Below, piece after piece: positions 45,305 through 56,710 of a stretch of DNA of 64,000 bases (positions are counted from its first letter, which is position 1; every line of letters starts with the position of its first letter). The notes beneath the pieces are model-generated. The model had not been told where the DNA came from, ran no database searches, and saw only the letters and a list, made by a program, of their open reading frames with translations. The translations under genes were made by a program, and so were the position numbers. The DNA is taken from NCBI GenBank assembly GCA_020723345.1, contig DYJA01000018.1, positions 21,259-85,258 of the forward strand, written 5' to 3'. This DNA is from Candidatus Aquidulcis sp. Its GTDB lineage: Bacteria > Chloroflexota > Anaerolineae > UBA4142.

Positions 45305-45925
45305 ATGGCTGAACCATTTGTATCCGAAGTGGTGATCGAGCGGTTGCCGCTGTATTTGCGGATGCTCCAATTCTTGGAGAAGGAAGGCAAGCAAGTGACT
45401 TCGTCCCAGGAATTGGCGGAGCGGTTGGGCTTTTCGTCGGCGCAGATCCGCAAGGACTTGTCGTACTTTGGCGAGTTTGGCAAACAGGGCACGGGATACA
45501 ACGTCATGTTTCTGCAAAGGCAACTGCGCCGAATTTTGCAAATCGAGCAGACGCGCGACATGGCGTTGATCGGCGTGGGTGATCTGGGGCGCGCGCTCGC
45601 GAACTATCAAGGATTTCTCGAACAGGGTTTCCACTTGGTCGCGCTGTTCGACAGCGCGCCGCAGAAAATCGGCATGACGGTGGGTGGGTTGACGGTGCAG
45701 CCGATGACGGAATTGGCGCGGGTGATTCAAGAGAGGAAATTACAAGTAGTGATTCTCGCGGTCCCGGCGCAAGCTGCCCAGCAAGTCGCAAATCGATTGG
45801 TCGAACTGGGCGTGCGCGCGATTCTGAATTACGCGCCGATTACGTTGAGCGTGCCGTCGGATGTGCGGGTGTACAACATTGATCCGGTGATCGGTTTGCA
45901 GAGTATGGCGTATTATCTCAAGTAA
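45305..45925 (+). CDS. rex: redox-sensing transcriptional repressor Rex
   Basis: 206 residues from ATG 45305 behind GGAGGAAGAGGG. N-terminal winged helix (RLPLYLRMLQFLEKEG ... SSQELAERLGFSSAQIRKDL), then a Rossmann NAD(H)-binding domain (LIGVGDLGRALANY at ~93-106) and the domain-swapped C-terminal helix (DPVIGLQSMAYYL). It represses respiratory/fermentative genes when NADH is low. A binding site in its own promoter could not be confirmed. Confidence 0.95.
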   Translation: MAEPFVSEVVIERLPLYLRMLQFLEKEGKQVTSSQELAERLGFSSAQIRKDLSYFGEFGKQGTGYNVMFLQRQLRRILQIEQTRDMALIGVGDLGRALANYQGFLEQGFHLVALFDSAPQKIGMTVGGLTVQPMTELARVIQERKLQVVILAVPAQAAQQVANRLVELGVRAILNYAPITLSVPSDVRVYNIDPVIGLQSMAYYLK

Positions 45926-45957
45926 AACGTGTTGCGTGTTGCGTGACGTACGAAACT

Positions 45958-45995
45958 GAAAAGGAGCCAGCAGAATCCAAGGCTGGCTCCTTTTC
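45958..45995. terminator. bidirectional terminator between rex and mreB
   Basis: A 14-bp perfect stem GAAAAGGAGCCAGC with 45982-45995, a 10-nt loop, T-run on either strand. The ACGTTTCACGCATCACG repeat flanks it on the right. Confidence 0.85.
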
Positions 45996-46012
45996 ACGTT
46001 TCACGCATCACG

Positions 46013-47026
46013 TTACAGTTGTGGCATACTTTTCTTGAGCATATCAAGTTGTTCGAGCGCGCGTCCTGCGCCAATCGCCACGCACGCCATCGGATTTTCG
46101 GCGACGAAGCACGGGACGCCGGTCTCCTTCGTCAAAAAGCGTTCGATGTTGCGAATCAGCGCGCCGCCGCCGACCAGCACCATCCCGCGATCGATAATGT
46201 CCGACGCGAGTTCGGGCGGCGTTTTCTCCAGCACCGCGCGCACGACGCCGGAAATCGCGGCGAGTGGCTCGGCAATCGCCTCGGTGATTTCGTTCGACGA
46301 AACGCGAATCGTGCGCGGCAAGCCCGCGACTTGATCGCGCCCGCGCACTTCGAGCGCGAGTTCCTCTTCCATCGGCAACGCGCTGCCAATTTGGATCTTG
46401 ATATCTTCGGCGGTTTGCTCGCCGATCATCAAGTTGTGTTTCTTGCGAATGTACGTCGTGATCGCCTCGTCGATTTTCAAGCCCGCGATCCGCACCGCGT
46501 TTGCGACGACCATGCCGTTCATCGAGACGACCGCGGCTTCGCTCGCGCCGCCGCCAATGTCGACGACCATGTTGCCGGTCGGCGTGTGAATCGGCAAGCC
46601 CGCGCCGAGCGCGGCGGCAAACGGTTCCGGAACCAGATGCGCGCTGCGCCCGCCCGCGGCAATCGCCGCATCATGCACCGCGCGTTCTTCGACGCTGGTG
46701 ACGCCGACGGGTACGCTGATCGCGATGTCGGGTTTACCGCCAAACATCAATTGCAAGCGACCGCAAACCTTGGTGATGAAATAGCGCAGCATCGCTTCGG
46801 TGATCATATAATCGGCAATGACGCCGTCGCGCATCGGACGCATCACTTCGATACTTTCGGGCGTGCGCCCCAGCATCGTCTTGGCTTCTTCGCCCAGCGC
46901 GACAATGCGCTGATCGGCGAGCGATAGCGCGACGAGCGAGGGTTCTTGCAGTACGATCCCTCGCCCACGTACGTACACGAGCACGTTGACTGTGCCCAGG
47001 TCAATTCCGATTTGAGTGACGAACAT
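46013..47026 (-). CDS. mreB: rod-shape-determining protein MreB
   Basis: 337 residues from ATG 47026. Actin-like ATPase: phosphate 1 [16 protein letters not shown] (residues ~7-22), connect 1 and [15 protein letters not shown] phosphate 2, adenosine motif [16 protein letters not shown] near 285-300. It polymerises under the membrane to guide elongation of the cell wall. mreC and mreD are not adjacent, so this may be a stand-alone MreB/Mbl paralogue. Confidence 0.9.
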   Translation of the reverse strand: MFVTQIGIDLGTVNVLVYVRGRGIVLQEPSLVALSLADQRIVALGEEAKTMLGRTPESIEVMRPMRDGVIADYMITEAMLRYFITKVCGRLQLMFGGKPDIAISVPVGVTSVEERAVHDAAIAAGGRSAHLVPEPFAAALGAGLPIHTPTGNMVVDIGGGASEAAVVSMNGMVVANAVRIAGLKIDEAITTYIRKKHNLMIGEQTAEDIKIQIGSALPMEEELALEVRGRDQVAGLPRTIRVSSNEITEAIAEPLAAISGVVRAVLEKTPPELASDIIDRGMVLVGGGALIRNIERFLTKETGVPCFVAENPMACVAIGAGRALEQLDMLKKSMPQL

Positions 47027-47088
47027 TGTTGATCGTGATCCTGTCCCAAACCTCGCGAAGAAAGTTGGACGCCCTATGTCACTTCGAG

Positions 47089-47153
47089 CGGAGCGAGAAA
47101 TCTTCTGCGGCACCAGGAGATTTCTTGTCGACAAAAATCGTCTCCTCGAAATG
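47089..47153. repeat. GTCACTTCGAGCGGAGCGAG palindromic repeat
   Basis: The left arm GTCACTTCGAGCGGAGCGAG plus AAATCT pairs with AGATTTCTTGTCGAC and TCCTCGAAATGAC on the right. Family members lie at 28388-28414 and 57239-57315. It separates mreB from atpC. Confidence 0.7.
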
Positions 47154-47173
47154 ACAACCCAACCTTCGCAAAG

Positions 47174-47617
47174 TTAGGCGGGTTCGTCGGGTCCGCCGAT
47201 TCTGCCTGCGCCGTGTTTGCGCTTGGCGACTTTGAGACGGACTTCGGCGCGGCGGAGCGAACGTTCGAGCCGCGCGAACTCGACATCGCCGCGCGGTCTT
47301 TCTTTGAGCGCCTGTTGCGCGCGTTCGCGCGCGGCGGCGGCGCGCTGCTCGTCGATTTCGTCAGCGCGTTCCGCGCTGTCGGCGAGGACGATCACATGAT
47401 CGGGGCGCACCTCGACAAATCCGCCGCCGATGGCGAAATCGAACTCGGCGCCATCTTTGCGATAGTGCAGGTCGCCTTCTTTCAGCGCGGTCATCAGCGG
47501 CGTGTGGCGCGGCAAAATACCGAGCATGCCGTCAATGCCGGGCGCGCTGATAAAATCTACGTCTTCACTAAGCACGGTGCGTTCGACCGTGACGATGTCG
47601 AGTTTGATTTTGGGCAT
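47174..47617 (-). CDS. atpC: ATP synthase epsilon subunit
   Basis: 147 residues. N-terminal beta-sandwich (LDIVTVERTVLSEDVDF, LGILPRHTPLMTAL, IGGGFVEVRPDHVIVLAD), then the two C-terminal helices with an extended basic end. It forms part of the rotor stalk and can inhibit hydrolysis. Last gene of the ATP operon, separated from atpD by a toxin-antitoxin pair. Confidence 0.93.
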   Translation of the reverse strand: MPKIKLDIVTVERTVLSEDVDFISAPGIDGMLGILPRHTPLMTALKEGDLHYRKDGAEFDFAIGGGFVEVRPDHVIVLADSAERADEIDEQRAAAARERAQQALKERPRGDVEFARLERSLRRAEVRLKVAKRKHGAGRIGGPDEPA

Positions 47618-47633
47618 GGATGGTAGACCTTAC

Positions 47634-48002
47634 TTACGCGGCGAGTTTTTCCAACTTGGGCTGCACGCGCTTGAGCGCAGATTCGGCTTTCTTGACGAGC
47701 GCGGCAGTTTCCGGCGCGAGCCGCGTGTAATCGCCGCGTGGGCAGTACAACTCGCGCACTTTGTGGAGTGATGCAAAACCATTGGCGATGACAAGTGTGC
47801 GCCAGCGTGTGTACAAAACTTGTTTTTTGTGATGCGGGCAGTGCGGGCTGAGATCGCGCGGGCTTTTGATGCTGGGATGTAGTTTGAGTTCCACGTCTTC
47901 AAATTGATCCCAATAGTCTGTGCTGCTATGGGTGTCCCAGAATTCGGCGGCTTGTTTCCGCGTCTTGAGTTTTGGTACTTTCTTTGAATTTGCCATTTTC
48001 AT
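47634..48002 (-). CDS. antitoxin with CopG_antitoxin-like start and long C-terminal extension
   Basis: 122 residues. The ATG overlaps the toxin stop (ATGA). The start KVPKLKTRKQAAEFWDTH, then STDYWDQFEDVELKL, matches the CopG_antitoxin/BrnA partner family (PF12441 type), normally about 80 residues. The remaining ~70 residues (CPHHKKQVLYTRWRTL ... APETAALVKKAESALKR) are not part of that family and include a C-x2-H-H pair. It would neutralise the BrnT-like toxin and autoregulate. Confidence 0.65.
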   Translation of the reverse strand: MKMANSKKVPKLKTRKQAAEFWDTHSSTDYWDQFEDVELKLHPSIKSPRDLSPHCPHHKKQVLYTRWRTLVIANGFASLHKVRELYCPRGDYTRLAPETAALVKKAESALKRVQPKLEKLAA

Positions 48003-48271
48003 TTTTTCATCCGTTGATACGATTGTCGCTCGCTGTGATCCATGTCGCGGGCAGTGACGACATAGTACTCGCCATGACCTTCGTGATCCACGATGATGAA
48101 AAGGTAGCGCCCTTCATCTGTTCGTCCATATAAAGCGTAGCGGTTTTCCTCGCGTTGCCTCCGTGCGACGTATTTGCCGAAGGCGATTTGCTCTACTTCG
48201 TCCGTCTCCACACCGTGATCGTTGATGTGTTCAACGTTCTCGTCATCCCAGAGTAAGGCGCGAATGTACAC
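47999..48271 (-). CDS. BrnT-family toxin
   Basis: 90 residues, RelE-fold ribonuclease family: LLWDDENVEHINDHGVETDEV at the start (broken by family pattern W-D--N---H-HGV), RYALYGRTDEGRYLFIIV in the middle and VVTARDMDHSERQSYQ at the end, where the catalytic Arg/Glu lie. It is preceded by the atpD stop at 22 bp and coupled to the antitoxin gene, all within the ATP synthase operon. Confidence 0.75.
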   Translation of the reverse strand: MYIRALLWDDENVEHINDHGVETDEVEQIAFGKYVARRQREENRYALYGRTDEGRYLFIIVDHEGHGEYYVVTARDMDHSERQSYQRMKK

Positions 48272-48292
48272 GGCAGTTGCCTCGTTGAATTT

Positions 48293-50631
<2,339 letters not shown>

Positions 50632-50643
50632 GGTTTGCCTCGA

Positions 50644-50712
50644 AATAGTTTATGGCGTATGGTGTATAGCAGATAGCAATCTTCTATCTGCTATACGCCA
50701 TCTGCTATTTGC
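50644..50712. repeat. GTGTATAGCAGATAGCA hairpin repeat
   Basis: TATAGCAGATAG (50662-50673) pairs with CTATCTGCTATA, and flanking TATGGCGTAT / ACGCCAT words extend the stem. It lies between a lipoprotein gene and atpG. Confidence 0.65.
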
Positions 50713-50715
50713 CGT

Positions 50716-51477
50716 CTAGCCGCCCTTGAAGAGGAATCTGCCGCGACCGGGCGGGCTGAGAGGTGCGGTCTTGCAATGGTATTTGTACGAGGGATCGCAG
50801 TCGCCCAAGTTTTTAACAACCGTGACTGACCAGTTTGCCCACATTTGGTCTGTGTTCAAAAGAATCGAGCCATAGTTTGGCGCGCTCCCGATACGATTGG
50901 GCGATTCGAGCGTGAATTTGACGGATGCGCCGGCTCCGGTTTGGTCGCCGCACAGGGTCACCCAGTAGTCCGAAGCCACACCGATGCTGGTACCCGTACT
51001 GACCGGTTCGGTTTGGATCTGTACGTGATAGCACTCATCCCCGCCCAGCCCGCCAACGGATTTCCAATCCAAAATGATCGCGCCGCCTGGGAATTTGGCT
51101 TCATCTTTCTGATCGTCGGTCCAGATCGGTCGAGTGAGCGAGGGCGCGCCAAACCTCATCGGCAGCGCGGTCGCGGTCGGCGCGACGGCTGGTTTGGTTG
51201 GCGTGCGCGTCGCGGCAGGTCGTGGCGCGGTCGTCGGTTTAACGGCGACCTGGGTCGGCGTGGTCACGGTGGGCGTGAGTGGCAAAGTCGGCATGGGCGT
51301 CACGGTCGGCGCGGCGGACGTCGCGGTCGGCGGCGGCAGCGTGGCGGTGATGACGACGGTGATGACTTGCGGCGGTGGTTGCGTCGGCGGTGGCGTCGGT
51401 GTAGTAGCCGTGCCGCAGCCGACGACGAATGCGGCAAGCAGTCCGAGAACGAGTAGCAGAGCAATTTTCTTGTTCAT
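50716..51477 (-). CDS. lipoprotein with Thr/Pro-rich linker, inserted in the ATP operon (paralogue 1)
   Basis: 253 residues from ATG 51477. Lipobox AAFVVGC (Cys21), about 80 residues of TPT/PPT-rich linker, then a beta-rich domain with a W/Y and Cys pattern (LDWKSVGGLGGDECYHVQIQ ... YWVTLCGDQ ... WANWSVTVVKNLGDCD). The domain resembles a fibronectin-like or DUF4384/DUF5011-type surface module but I cannot name it. It is paralogous to the next gene (GGEDLAYKIQIS in the same place). It should be anchored on the outer face of the membrane. Confidence 0.6.
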   Translation of the reverse strand: MNKKIALLLVLGLLAAFVVGCGTATTPTPPPTQPPPQVITVVITATLPPPTATSAAPTVTPMPTLPLTPTVTTPTQVAVKPTTAPRPAATRTPTKPAVAPTATALPMRFGAPSLTRPIWTDDQKDEAKFPGGAIILDWKSVGGLGGDECYHVQIQTEPVSTGTSIGVASDYWVTLCGDQTGAGASVKFTLESPNRIGSAPNYGSILLNTDQMWANWSVTVVKNLGDCDPSYKYHCKTAPLSPPGRGRFLFKGG

Positions 51478-51581
51478 CAAGTCTTCTCCTCTATCTGATA
51501 CGAGTGCGCGTCTAGTCTCCGAACCCAATCAATTGGATTTGGCTTGACCTACTGGCTGAACCGCAGTTGACGATTGCGCTA

Positions 51582-52334
51582 TCATCCTTCGGAGAGAACT
51601 TTCAGGATGATCGTTCTATTCGCAGTGCGCGAGCCGGTGCATTCTACTGCCGTCCCCGTTAGGTACCCCTGTTCACTGATTGTTCCAGTGAATTTGACAA
51701 CGGAGATATTCCAGACAACAGTCACATCGTCGCCACCTTGTGCAAGTCCATGCACGCGCTGAGCATCATAAACGAATTTTCGTCCTTGACCGTCCGACAC
51801 GAATTTGTTATGCGTGATATAAACCACATCGCCCCCGGCGGGCTTGCCGCCCGGACGCGTCGAGCTGATCTGAATTTTGTATGCAAGGTCCTCTCCTCCG
51901 ATATTCGGTGGAGGGTTCCATTTAAATATGAATGTGTCGGATCCGGGACGGGTTTCCCAAGTGCGTCGTTCTGCTCCATCATTCGGTTCGAGTATGTCGG
52001 GTTGCGAATACGCACATGCTGGTGCTGCCGTCGGTTTGGCAATTGGTGCGGCGACAACCGGCGGTTTCGTCGGCGCCACAGTCGGCTTGGCGACAACTGC
52101 GCGCGTCGGCGGGCGAGTAGGCACAGTCGTCGTCTTGCCCTCTGCCGTCGGTAGAAGCGGCAAGACGGTTGGCTCCGGCGTGGTCGTGACGGGCACATAG
52201 ATAATCCACGGCGTTTGCGTTGCCACGCGCGTTGGCGGCGGCGTCAATGTAGCGTTGGAATTGCCGCACGCGCTCACTGCCAGCGCGACAATGCCGAGCG
52301 CGATGATCCATTTCAGGTTTTTAACTTTCACCAT
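51582..52334 (-). CDS. lipoprotein with Thr/Pro-rich linker, inserted in the ATP operon (paralogue 2)
   Basis: 250 residues from ATG 52334. Lipobox LAVSAC (Cys23), Pro/Thr linker to about residue 105, then the same beta domain as paralogue 1: FKWNPPPNIGGEDLAYKIQIS ... VVWNISVVKFTGT. The two arose by tandem duplication. Function unknown. It lies between atpA and atpG on the same strand, so it is probably co-transcribed with the ATP synthase. Confidence 0.6.
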   Translation of the reverse strand: MVKVKNLKWIIALGIVALAVSACGNSNATLTPPPTRVATQTPWIIYVPVTTTPEPTVLPLLPTAEGKTTTVPTRPPTRAVVAKPTVAPTKPPVVAAPIAKPTAAPACAYSQPDILEPNDGAERRTWETRPGSDTFIFKWNPPPNIGGEDLAYKIQISSTRPGGKPAGGDVVYITHNKFVSDGQGRKFVYDAQRVHGLAQGGDDVTVVWNISVVKFTGTISEQGYLTGTAVECTGSRTANRTIILKVLSEG

Positions 52335-52399
52335 TTCTCCTTAGCGCATCGCTAGACTTCTTGACGTTGTAACGAACTCAACGTTGAGAGATTGACACG

Positions 52400-52486
52400 C
52401 CAAGAGATTTTCGATTTTGGATTGTCGATTTTCGATTGGATGATCAGAAACGATTCAATCGAAAATCAGAAATCGAAAATCGAGAA
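52400..52486. repeat. TCGATTTTCGATTTCTGATT word array
   Basis: Inverted and direct copies of TCGATTTTCGATT and AATCGAAAATC fold into a long weak hairpin just downstream of atpA. Related word arrays lie at 34738-34787 and 6507-6547. Confidence 0.7.
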
Positions 52487-52488
52487 TT

Positions 52489-54024
52489 TTAGTACGTTCC
52501 CGCGAGTTTGAAATCCTCGATTGCCTTTTTCAGAGTCGTTTCGGTTTCGGAATCAATTTCGCGTTTGGTGAGAATTTTCTCGCCGATGGCGGGATGAGTC
52601 GCGTCCATATATCGAATGAACGCCGTTTCAAAACTGCGAATCTTGTCGACCGGAATATCGTCCAGGTAGCCGTTGGTGCCCGCGTAAATTACGATGACTT
52701 GATGATCGAGTCGCATCGGGACGTACTGTGGCTGCTTCAACAATTCGGTCAAACGCTGACCGCGTTCCAATTGCTCGCGCGTCGCCTTGTCCAAATCCGA
52801 GCCGAATTGCGCGAACGCGGCGAGGTTGCGGTACTGCGCGAGATCGAGTTTCAATTTCCCGGCGACCTGGCGCATCGCTTTGGTCTGCGCTTTGCCGCCG
52901 ACGCGCGAAACGCTGATGCCGACGTTCAGCGCGGGGCGAATGCCTTGATAGAACAAATCGCTTTCGAGATACAACTGTCCGTCGGTGATCGAAATGACGT
53001 TCGTCGGAATGTACGCCGAAACGTCGCCCGCTTGCGTTTCGATGATCGGCAGCGCGGTGAGCGAGCCGCTCCCGAATTTCTTGCTGAGTTTCGCGGCGCG
53101 TTCGAGCAGGCGCGAGTGCAGATAGAAAATATCGCCGGGGTACGCCTCGCGTCCGGGCGGGCGGCGCAGCAAAAGCGAAACTTGGCGGTACGCCCACGCG
53201 TGCTTGGACAGATCGTCGTAAATGATCAACGCGTCGCGCACTTCTTTGCCGCCGATGGTGACGCCGCCTTCCATCACCTCTTCGCCCATCGCGCAACCGG
53301 CGTACGGCGCGAGATATTGCAGCGCGGCGGGATCGGATGAACTCGCGCTGACGACCGTCGTGTACTCCATCGCGCCGAAACGTTCCAGCGTCGCGACGAC
53401 TTGCGCAATCGTCGAAAGTTTTTGTCCGACGGCGACGTAGATGCACGCCATATTTTGCCCGCGCTGATTGATGATCGCGTCGATGGCGAGCGCGGTCTTG
53501 CCGGTCTGCCGGTCGCCGATGATCAATTCGCGCTGACCGCGTCCGATGGGAAACATCGCGTCGACCGGCTTGATGCCGGTTTGCACCGGTTGGCTCACCG
53601 GCTCGCGCATGATCACGTTCGGCGCGATGCGTTCGACCGGGCGAAACTTGGACGATTCGATTGGACCTTTGCCATCAATCGGCTGACCGAGCGCGTTGAC
53701 GACGCGGCCGAGCAAGCCCTGACCGATCGGCACCGAGGCGATGCGCCCGGTCCCTTTCGCCAGATCGCCTTCGCGCAGTTCGCCGTACTCGCCCATGATG
53801 ACGACGCCGATGGTTTCGGGTTCCAGGTTCAGCGTCAAGCCGAGCACGCCGGTCTTGGGAAACTCGACGAGTTCGCCCGCCATCACGTTGCCCAAGCCGG
53901 TGATGCGCGCGATGCCGTCGCCCACTTCGACAATCGTGCCAACGTCCACGGCTTCCATCGGCGCTTGAAATGATTCGATTTGTTTGCGTATTTCTGCGGT
54001 GAGTTCGTCAACGCGAGTCGTCAT
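52489..54024 (-). CDS. atpA: ATP synthase alpha subunit
   Basis: 511 residues from ATG 54024. N-terminal [19 protein letters not shown], then the beta-barrel, Walker [14 protein letters not shown] near ~170 and the conserved [16 protein letters not shown] segment ([20 protein letters not shown]). Non-catalytic nucleotide-binding subunit of F1. The upstream in-frame extension reads only the ACGTGATGCGTGA repeat. Confidence 0.97.
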   Translation of the reverse strand: MTTRVDELTAEIRKQIESFQAPMEAVDVGTIVEVGDGIARITGLGNVMAGELVEFPKTGVLGLTLNLEPETIGVVIMGEYGELREGDLAKGTGRIASVPIGQGLLGRVVNALGQPIDGKGPIESSKFRPVERIAPNVIMREPVSQPVQTGIKPVDAMFPIGRGQRELIIGDRQTGKTALAIDAIINQRGQNMACIYVAVGQKLSTIAQVVATLERFGAMEYTTVVSASSSDPAALQYLAPYAGCAMGEEVMEGGVTIGGKEVRDALIIYDDLSKHAWAYRQVSLLLRRPPGREAYPGDIFYLHSRLLERAAKLSKKFGSGSLTALPIIETQAGDVSAYIPTNVISITDGQLYLESDLFYQGIRPALNVGISVSRVGGKAQTKAMRQVAGKLKLDLAQYRNLAAFAQFGSDLDKATREQLERGQRLTELLKQPQYVPMRLDHQVIVIYAGTNGYLDDIPVDKIRSFETAFIRYMDATHPAIGEKILTKREIDSETETTLKKAIEDFKLAGTY

Positions 54025-54043
54025 CAGTCCTCCAGGATCGTAA

Positions 54044-54110
54044 AACGTGATTCGTGAAACGTGATGCGTGATGTGTATCTTCACGTATCACGCATCACGC
54101 TTCACTTCAA
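54044..54110. repeat. ACGTGATGCGTGATGTG hairpin repeat between atpH and atpA
   Basis: Direct and inverted copies of CGTGATGCGTGATG / CACGTATCACGCATCACG. Same family as 26914-26986. Confidence 0.75.
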
Positions 54111-54617
54111 TTTCTCTTTCAATTCCGCGAGTTTCCCCGCGACGCTTCCGTCAATCACCTTGTCGCCGACGCGCACGACGAGTCCGCCGAGAATCTGCGC
54201 GTCGACGCTGTACTCGAACGCGAGCTCATCGCCGAACTGTGCGCGCATTTTTGTTTCGAGCGCGCTTTTCTCCGCGTCGGTGAGCGGCACCGCGCTCTTC
54301 ACCGTCGCGCGCGCGCCAACGGTCGTGCGTTGCGCAAAGCGATCGAATTCGGCGATGACTTGCGGCAACAGATGGACGTGGTTTTTGCTCGCGAGCAGCG
54401 CAACCAGGTTTTGCGCTTCGGCGGGTGTGTTGGACGGCAAGTGCGCGCGCAACAACTCTTGCTTTTTGGGAAATTCCAAACCCGCGTTATCCAATTGCTC
54501 GGTCACGCCCGCGCGCGCGAGTGACGCGACAATCGTTTTGAGCGGCGTCAACCACTCCGCCATCGCTTGATCGAAAATGGCTTGCGCGTACGTTTGGGCT
54601 AATCGTTCGTTTGCCAC
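54102..54617 (-). CDS. atpH: ATP synthase delta subunit
   Basis: 171 residues from GTG 54617. OSCP/delta family: ANERLAQTYAQAIFDQA at the N-terminus and the conserved C-terminal DAQILGGLVVRVGDKVIDGSV. It connects F1 to the peripheral stalk. Confidence 0.93.
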   Translation of the reverse strand: MANERLAQTYAQAIFDQAMAEWLTPLKTIVASLARAGVTEQLDNAGLEFPKKQELLRAHLPSNTPAEAQNLVALLASKNHVHLLPQVIAEFDRFAQRTTVGARATVKSAVPLTDAEKSALETKMRAQFGDELAFEYSVDAQILGGLVVRVGDKVIDGSVAGKLAELKEKLK

Positions 54618-54727
54618 GACGATGCTCTCTTTCGATAATGCTGTACCTCAAAGTGCCTAAATCTGATCATCTGTCCTCATCTTCTAAAACTTTATGGATT
54701 GGGCTAACGCGTGGGCGTTGCGGGGGT

Positions 54728-55804
54728 TCATCGCAGGGGACGCAAACTCTCTCGCATCGCCCGTACCGTGGCTTCGTCCGGTCCGTACAGCCATACGACG
54801 ACGTCGTCGCGAATGGTTAGCATTACTACATGACTTGACAGAACTTTGCTGATCTGCCCGTCGGTAGCCATACCGCCCGCCTTCCCTCTTCTTACCAATT
54901 CATCCAGAACCTCTTGCGATTTTGGTTCAACCACCAGATACACAGGCGCTTCGCCTTTGGTTTGCCCTTTGGGAAGGTAGTAGAACCCAACTTGGTTGGT
55001 GTCTTTCCCTATCAAGTCCTGATAGGTATACTGGCTTCCTTCCAAGTGGTAACCAGAGAATTCCTCACCGAGATAGTACAGTGGAAATTTCGTAAAGCGG
55101 CGGGCTTGTTCAAGCGTCATCTTGATGATTATACTCCGCACAGCGGGAGGTTCCAGCAGATTAGTAGGTCCCTTTGTGGTTATCTCAATTGTCAGATACT
55201 CGTACCGGACCGGCACCATTCCCAACTGAATGGAAAGCGGCAGATGAGTTTTGCGATCTAATGTGGCTTCGAGTGCGGTTGAAGACGGACTCTCTGGAAT
55301 GGTTCGGACACTGATTGTGTTTGCGGTCTCATTGATCACGGTTCCTTTGCCGACAAGCAATGCCTGTCGCCATCCCCACAAGTCACCCTCGGTGAACTGA
55401 GAGGCAATATCTGCTGAATCTAGAATCCTTTGATCCGACCACTTGGACGTGTAATTGGATGTCGTAACAGTTTTGTCTTGAACCGCCACTTGGACCGTCG
55501 CCGTTCCTCGACTGTCCTGTTCAATCCGCTGGCTCTCGGACGGATCGGGACCCAGCCAGATGTCAATATAGCCGAAAGTAAAAACCTTCGCCAGAGGGAA
55601 TATCTTCTGAATACGGATGTGAACAAATTTGCCCGGTACGCGTGGCAAGCGCGAATCGCCTTGCTGCACTGCTTTGGCGAGCATCTGGGTGTACTCTGTA
55701 TCCGGGATACCCGAACCTGGATCAAGCGCGCTAGCGACTACCCAGGTTGCTGCGAAGCCGAATGTGATGAAGAGAACGACAAGAAACAACTTGAGCCACT
55801 TCAT
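54728..55804 (-). CDS. exported or membrane-anchored protein of unknown function, inserted in the ATP operon
   Basis: 358 residues from ATG 55804, preceded by GGAGGTCGAAA. One N-terminal hydrophobic segment (LFLVVLFITFGFAATWVVASA), then a soluble body. The central part (~65-215, GKFVHIRIQKIF... to ...LPLSIQLGMVPVRYEY) has the pattern of outer-face proteins such as the MucB/RsiE- or DUF4367-like groups, but no family can be named with confidence. Codon use is less GC-biased than atpH and atpF around it. Confidence 0.55.
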   Translation of the reverse strand: MKWLKLFLVVLFITFGFAATWVVASALDPGSGIPDTEYTQMLAKAVQQGDSRLPRVPGKFVHIRIQKIFPLAKVFTFGYIDIWLGPDPSESQRIEQDSRGTATVQVAVQDKTVTTSNYTSKWSDQRILDSADIASQFTEGDLWGWRQALLVGKGTVINETANTISVRTIPESPSSTALEATLDRKTHLPLSIQLGMVPVRYEYLTIEITTKGPTNLLEPPAVRSIIIKMTLEQARRFTKFPLYYLGEEFSGYHLEGSQYTYQDLIGKDTNQVGFYYLPKGQTKGEAPVYLVVEPKSQEVLDELVRRGKAGGMATDGQISKVLSSHVVMLTIRDDVVVWLYGPDEATVRAMRESLRPLR

Positions 55805-55853
55805 TTTCGACCTCCTGCATCCGAGTGGATTTCACTCGAAAATGCGTGCCTGA

Positions 55854-56579
55854 TCACTGTCGTCGAAAGAACTGCCAGATGGCTGCCATGAAGCCAGCAC
55901 TGACTGCCAAACCGACAATCAGTAGTGCGAGACTAGCGTCATCGGCGCGTGCAGTGAAAGACGTGAGTGTGACGGCTGTTGGAGGAGTGTAGGGAATCGA
56001 GATTCTGCCCAATAGACCGTCCACAGGTTCCCGCTCGCCGGAGCATAGCAAGATTTCATAAGGGGCAACTCCCCATTCGACCCTCTCGGTGGGATGATGT
56101 CCGGCTTGGGCAAACATTGCCATCAGATTATCGCGTTCAATGTTAAAACTTCTCCCGATATGCCCACAGGTTCCATAAAGCTGGTCAAAGTGAATCGAGG
56201 CAGCAGTCCACAATCCCAGTGTTGGATCGTTGTCATTGACGTTGAAAAACCGAATATGATCTCGATCCCCCAGCCCTGATGCTTTATCGGCAGTACGTAT
56301 CTGGCAAAACTGGTTGTGGTGCCGCAGGAACATATCACCGCTAAACCAACTGTCACCCCATCCTACATGCTGCTGGAAATGACTCAGGGTGGATTCCTGA
56401 TCCCCGAAATTCCAAAACAGCACATTGACTGGGTCCGCCTCATTACTCCCCGCGCTGCATGCGCTGTCTCGGAAAATCCGATGATAGATGTTAAAGTCAG
56501 CTTTCACAATTGCCGCGTTGGTGATTGCAAGGAAAAAGAGAACCACTGACGTACCGACGATCAAACGGAGATGGCGCAT
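55854..56579 (-). CDS. secreted protein with C-terminal membrane anchor, inserted in the ATP operon
   Basis: 241 residues from ATG 56579, preceded by AAGGAGGT eight bases upstream. An N-terminal signal (LIVGTSVVLFFLAITNAAIVKA) is followed by a mature part with Trp, His and Cys (QHVGWGDSWFSGD, GLWTAASIHFDQLYGTCGHIG). A closing motif PTAVTLTSFTARADD, a membrane helix and FFRRQ look like a C-terminal sorting/anchor signal of the kind common in Chloroflexota surface proteins. The body is unrecognised. A/T-richer than its neighbours. Confidence 0.55.
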   Translation of the reverse strand: MRHLRLIVGTSVVLFFLAITNAAIVKADFNIYHRIFRDSACSAGSNEADPVNVLFWNFGDQESTLSHFQQHVGWGDSWFSGDMFLRHHNQFCQIRTADKASGLGDRDHIRFFNVNDNDPTLGLWTAASIHFDQLYGTCGHIGRSFNIERDNLMAMFAQAGHHPTERVEWGVAPYEILLCSGEREPVDGLLGRISIPYTPPTAVTLTSFTARADDASLALLIVGLAVSAGFMAAIWQFFRRQ

Positions 56580-56710
56580 GTCTGAATACCTCCTTGTACG
56601 AACCAATGGTGTCGTTACCGTTCTCGGCGGATGGTATGTTGACAGTTTCTACTTTCGATCGACAGTTGCGGTAGTACCGCGCCGTGTGTCAGGTTACTCT
56701 TGAAACAGTT

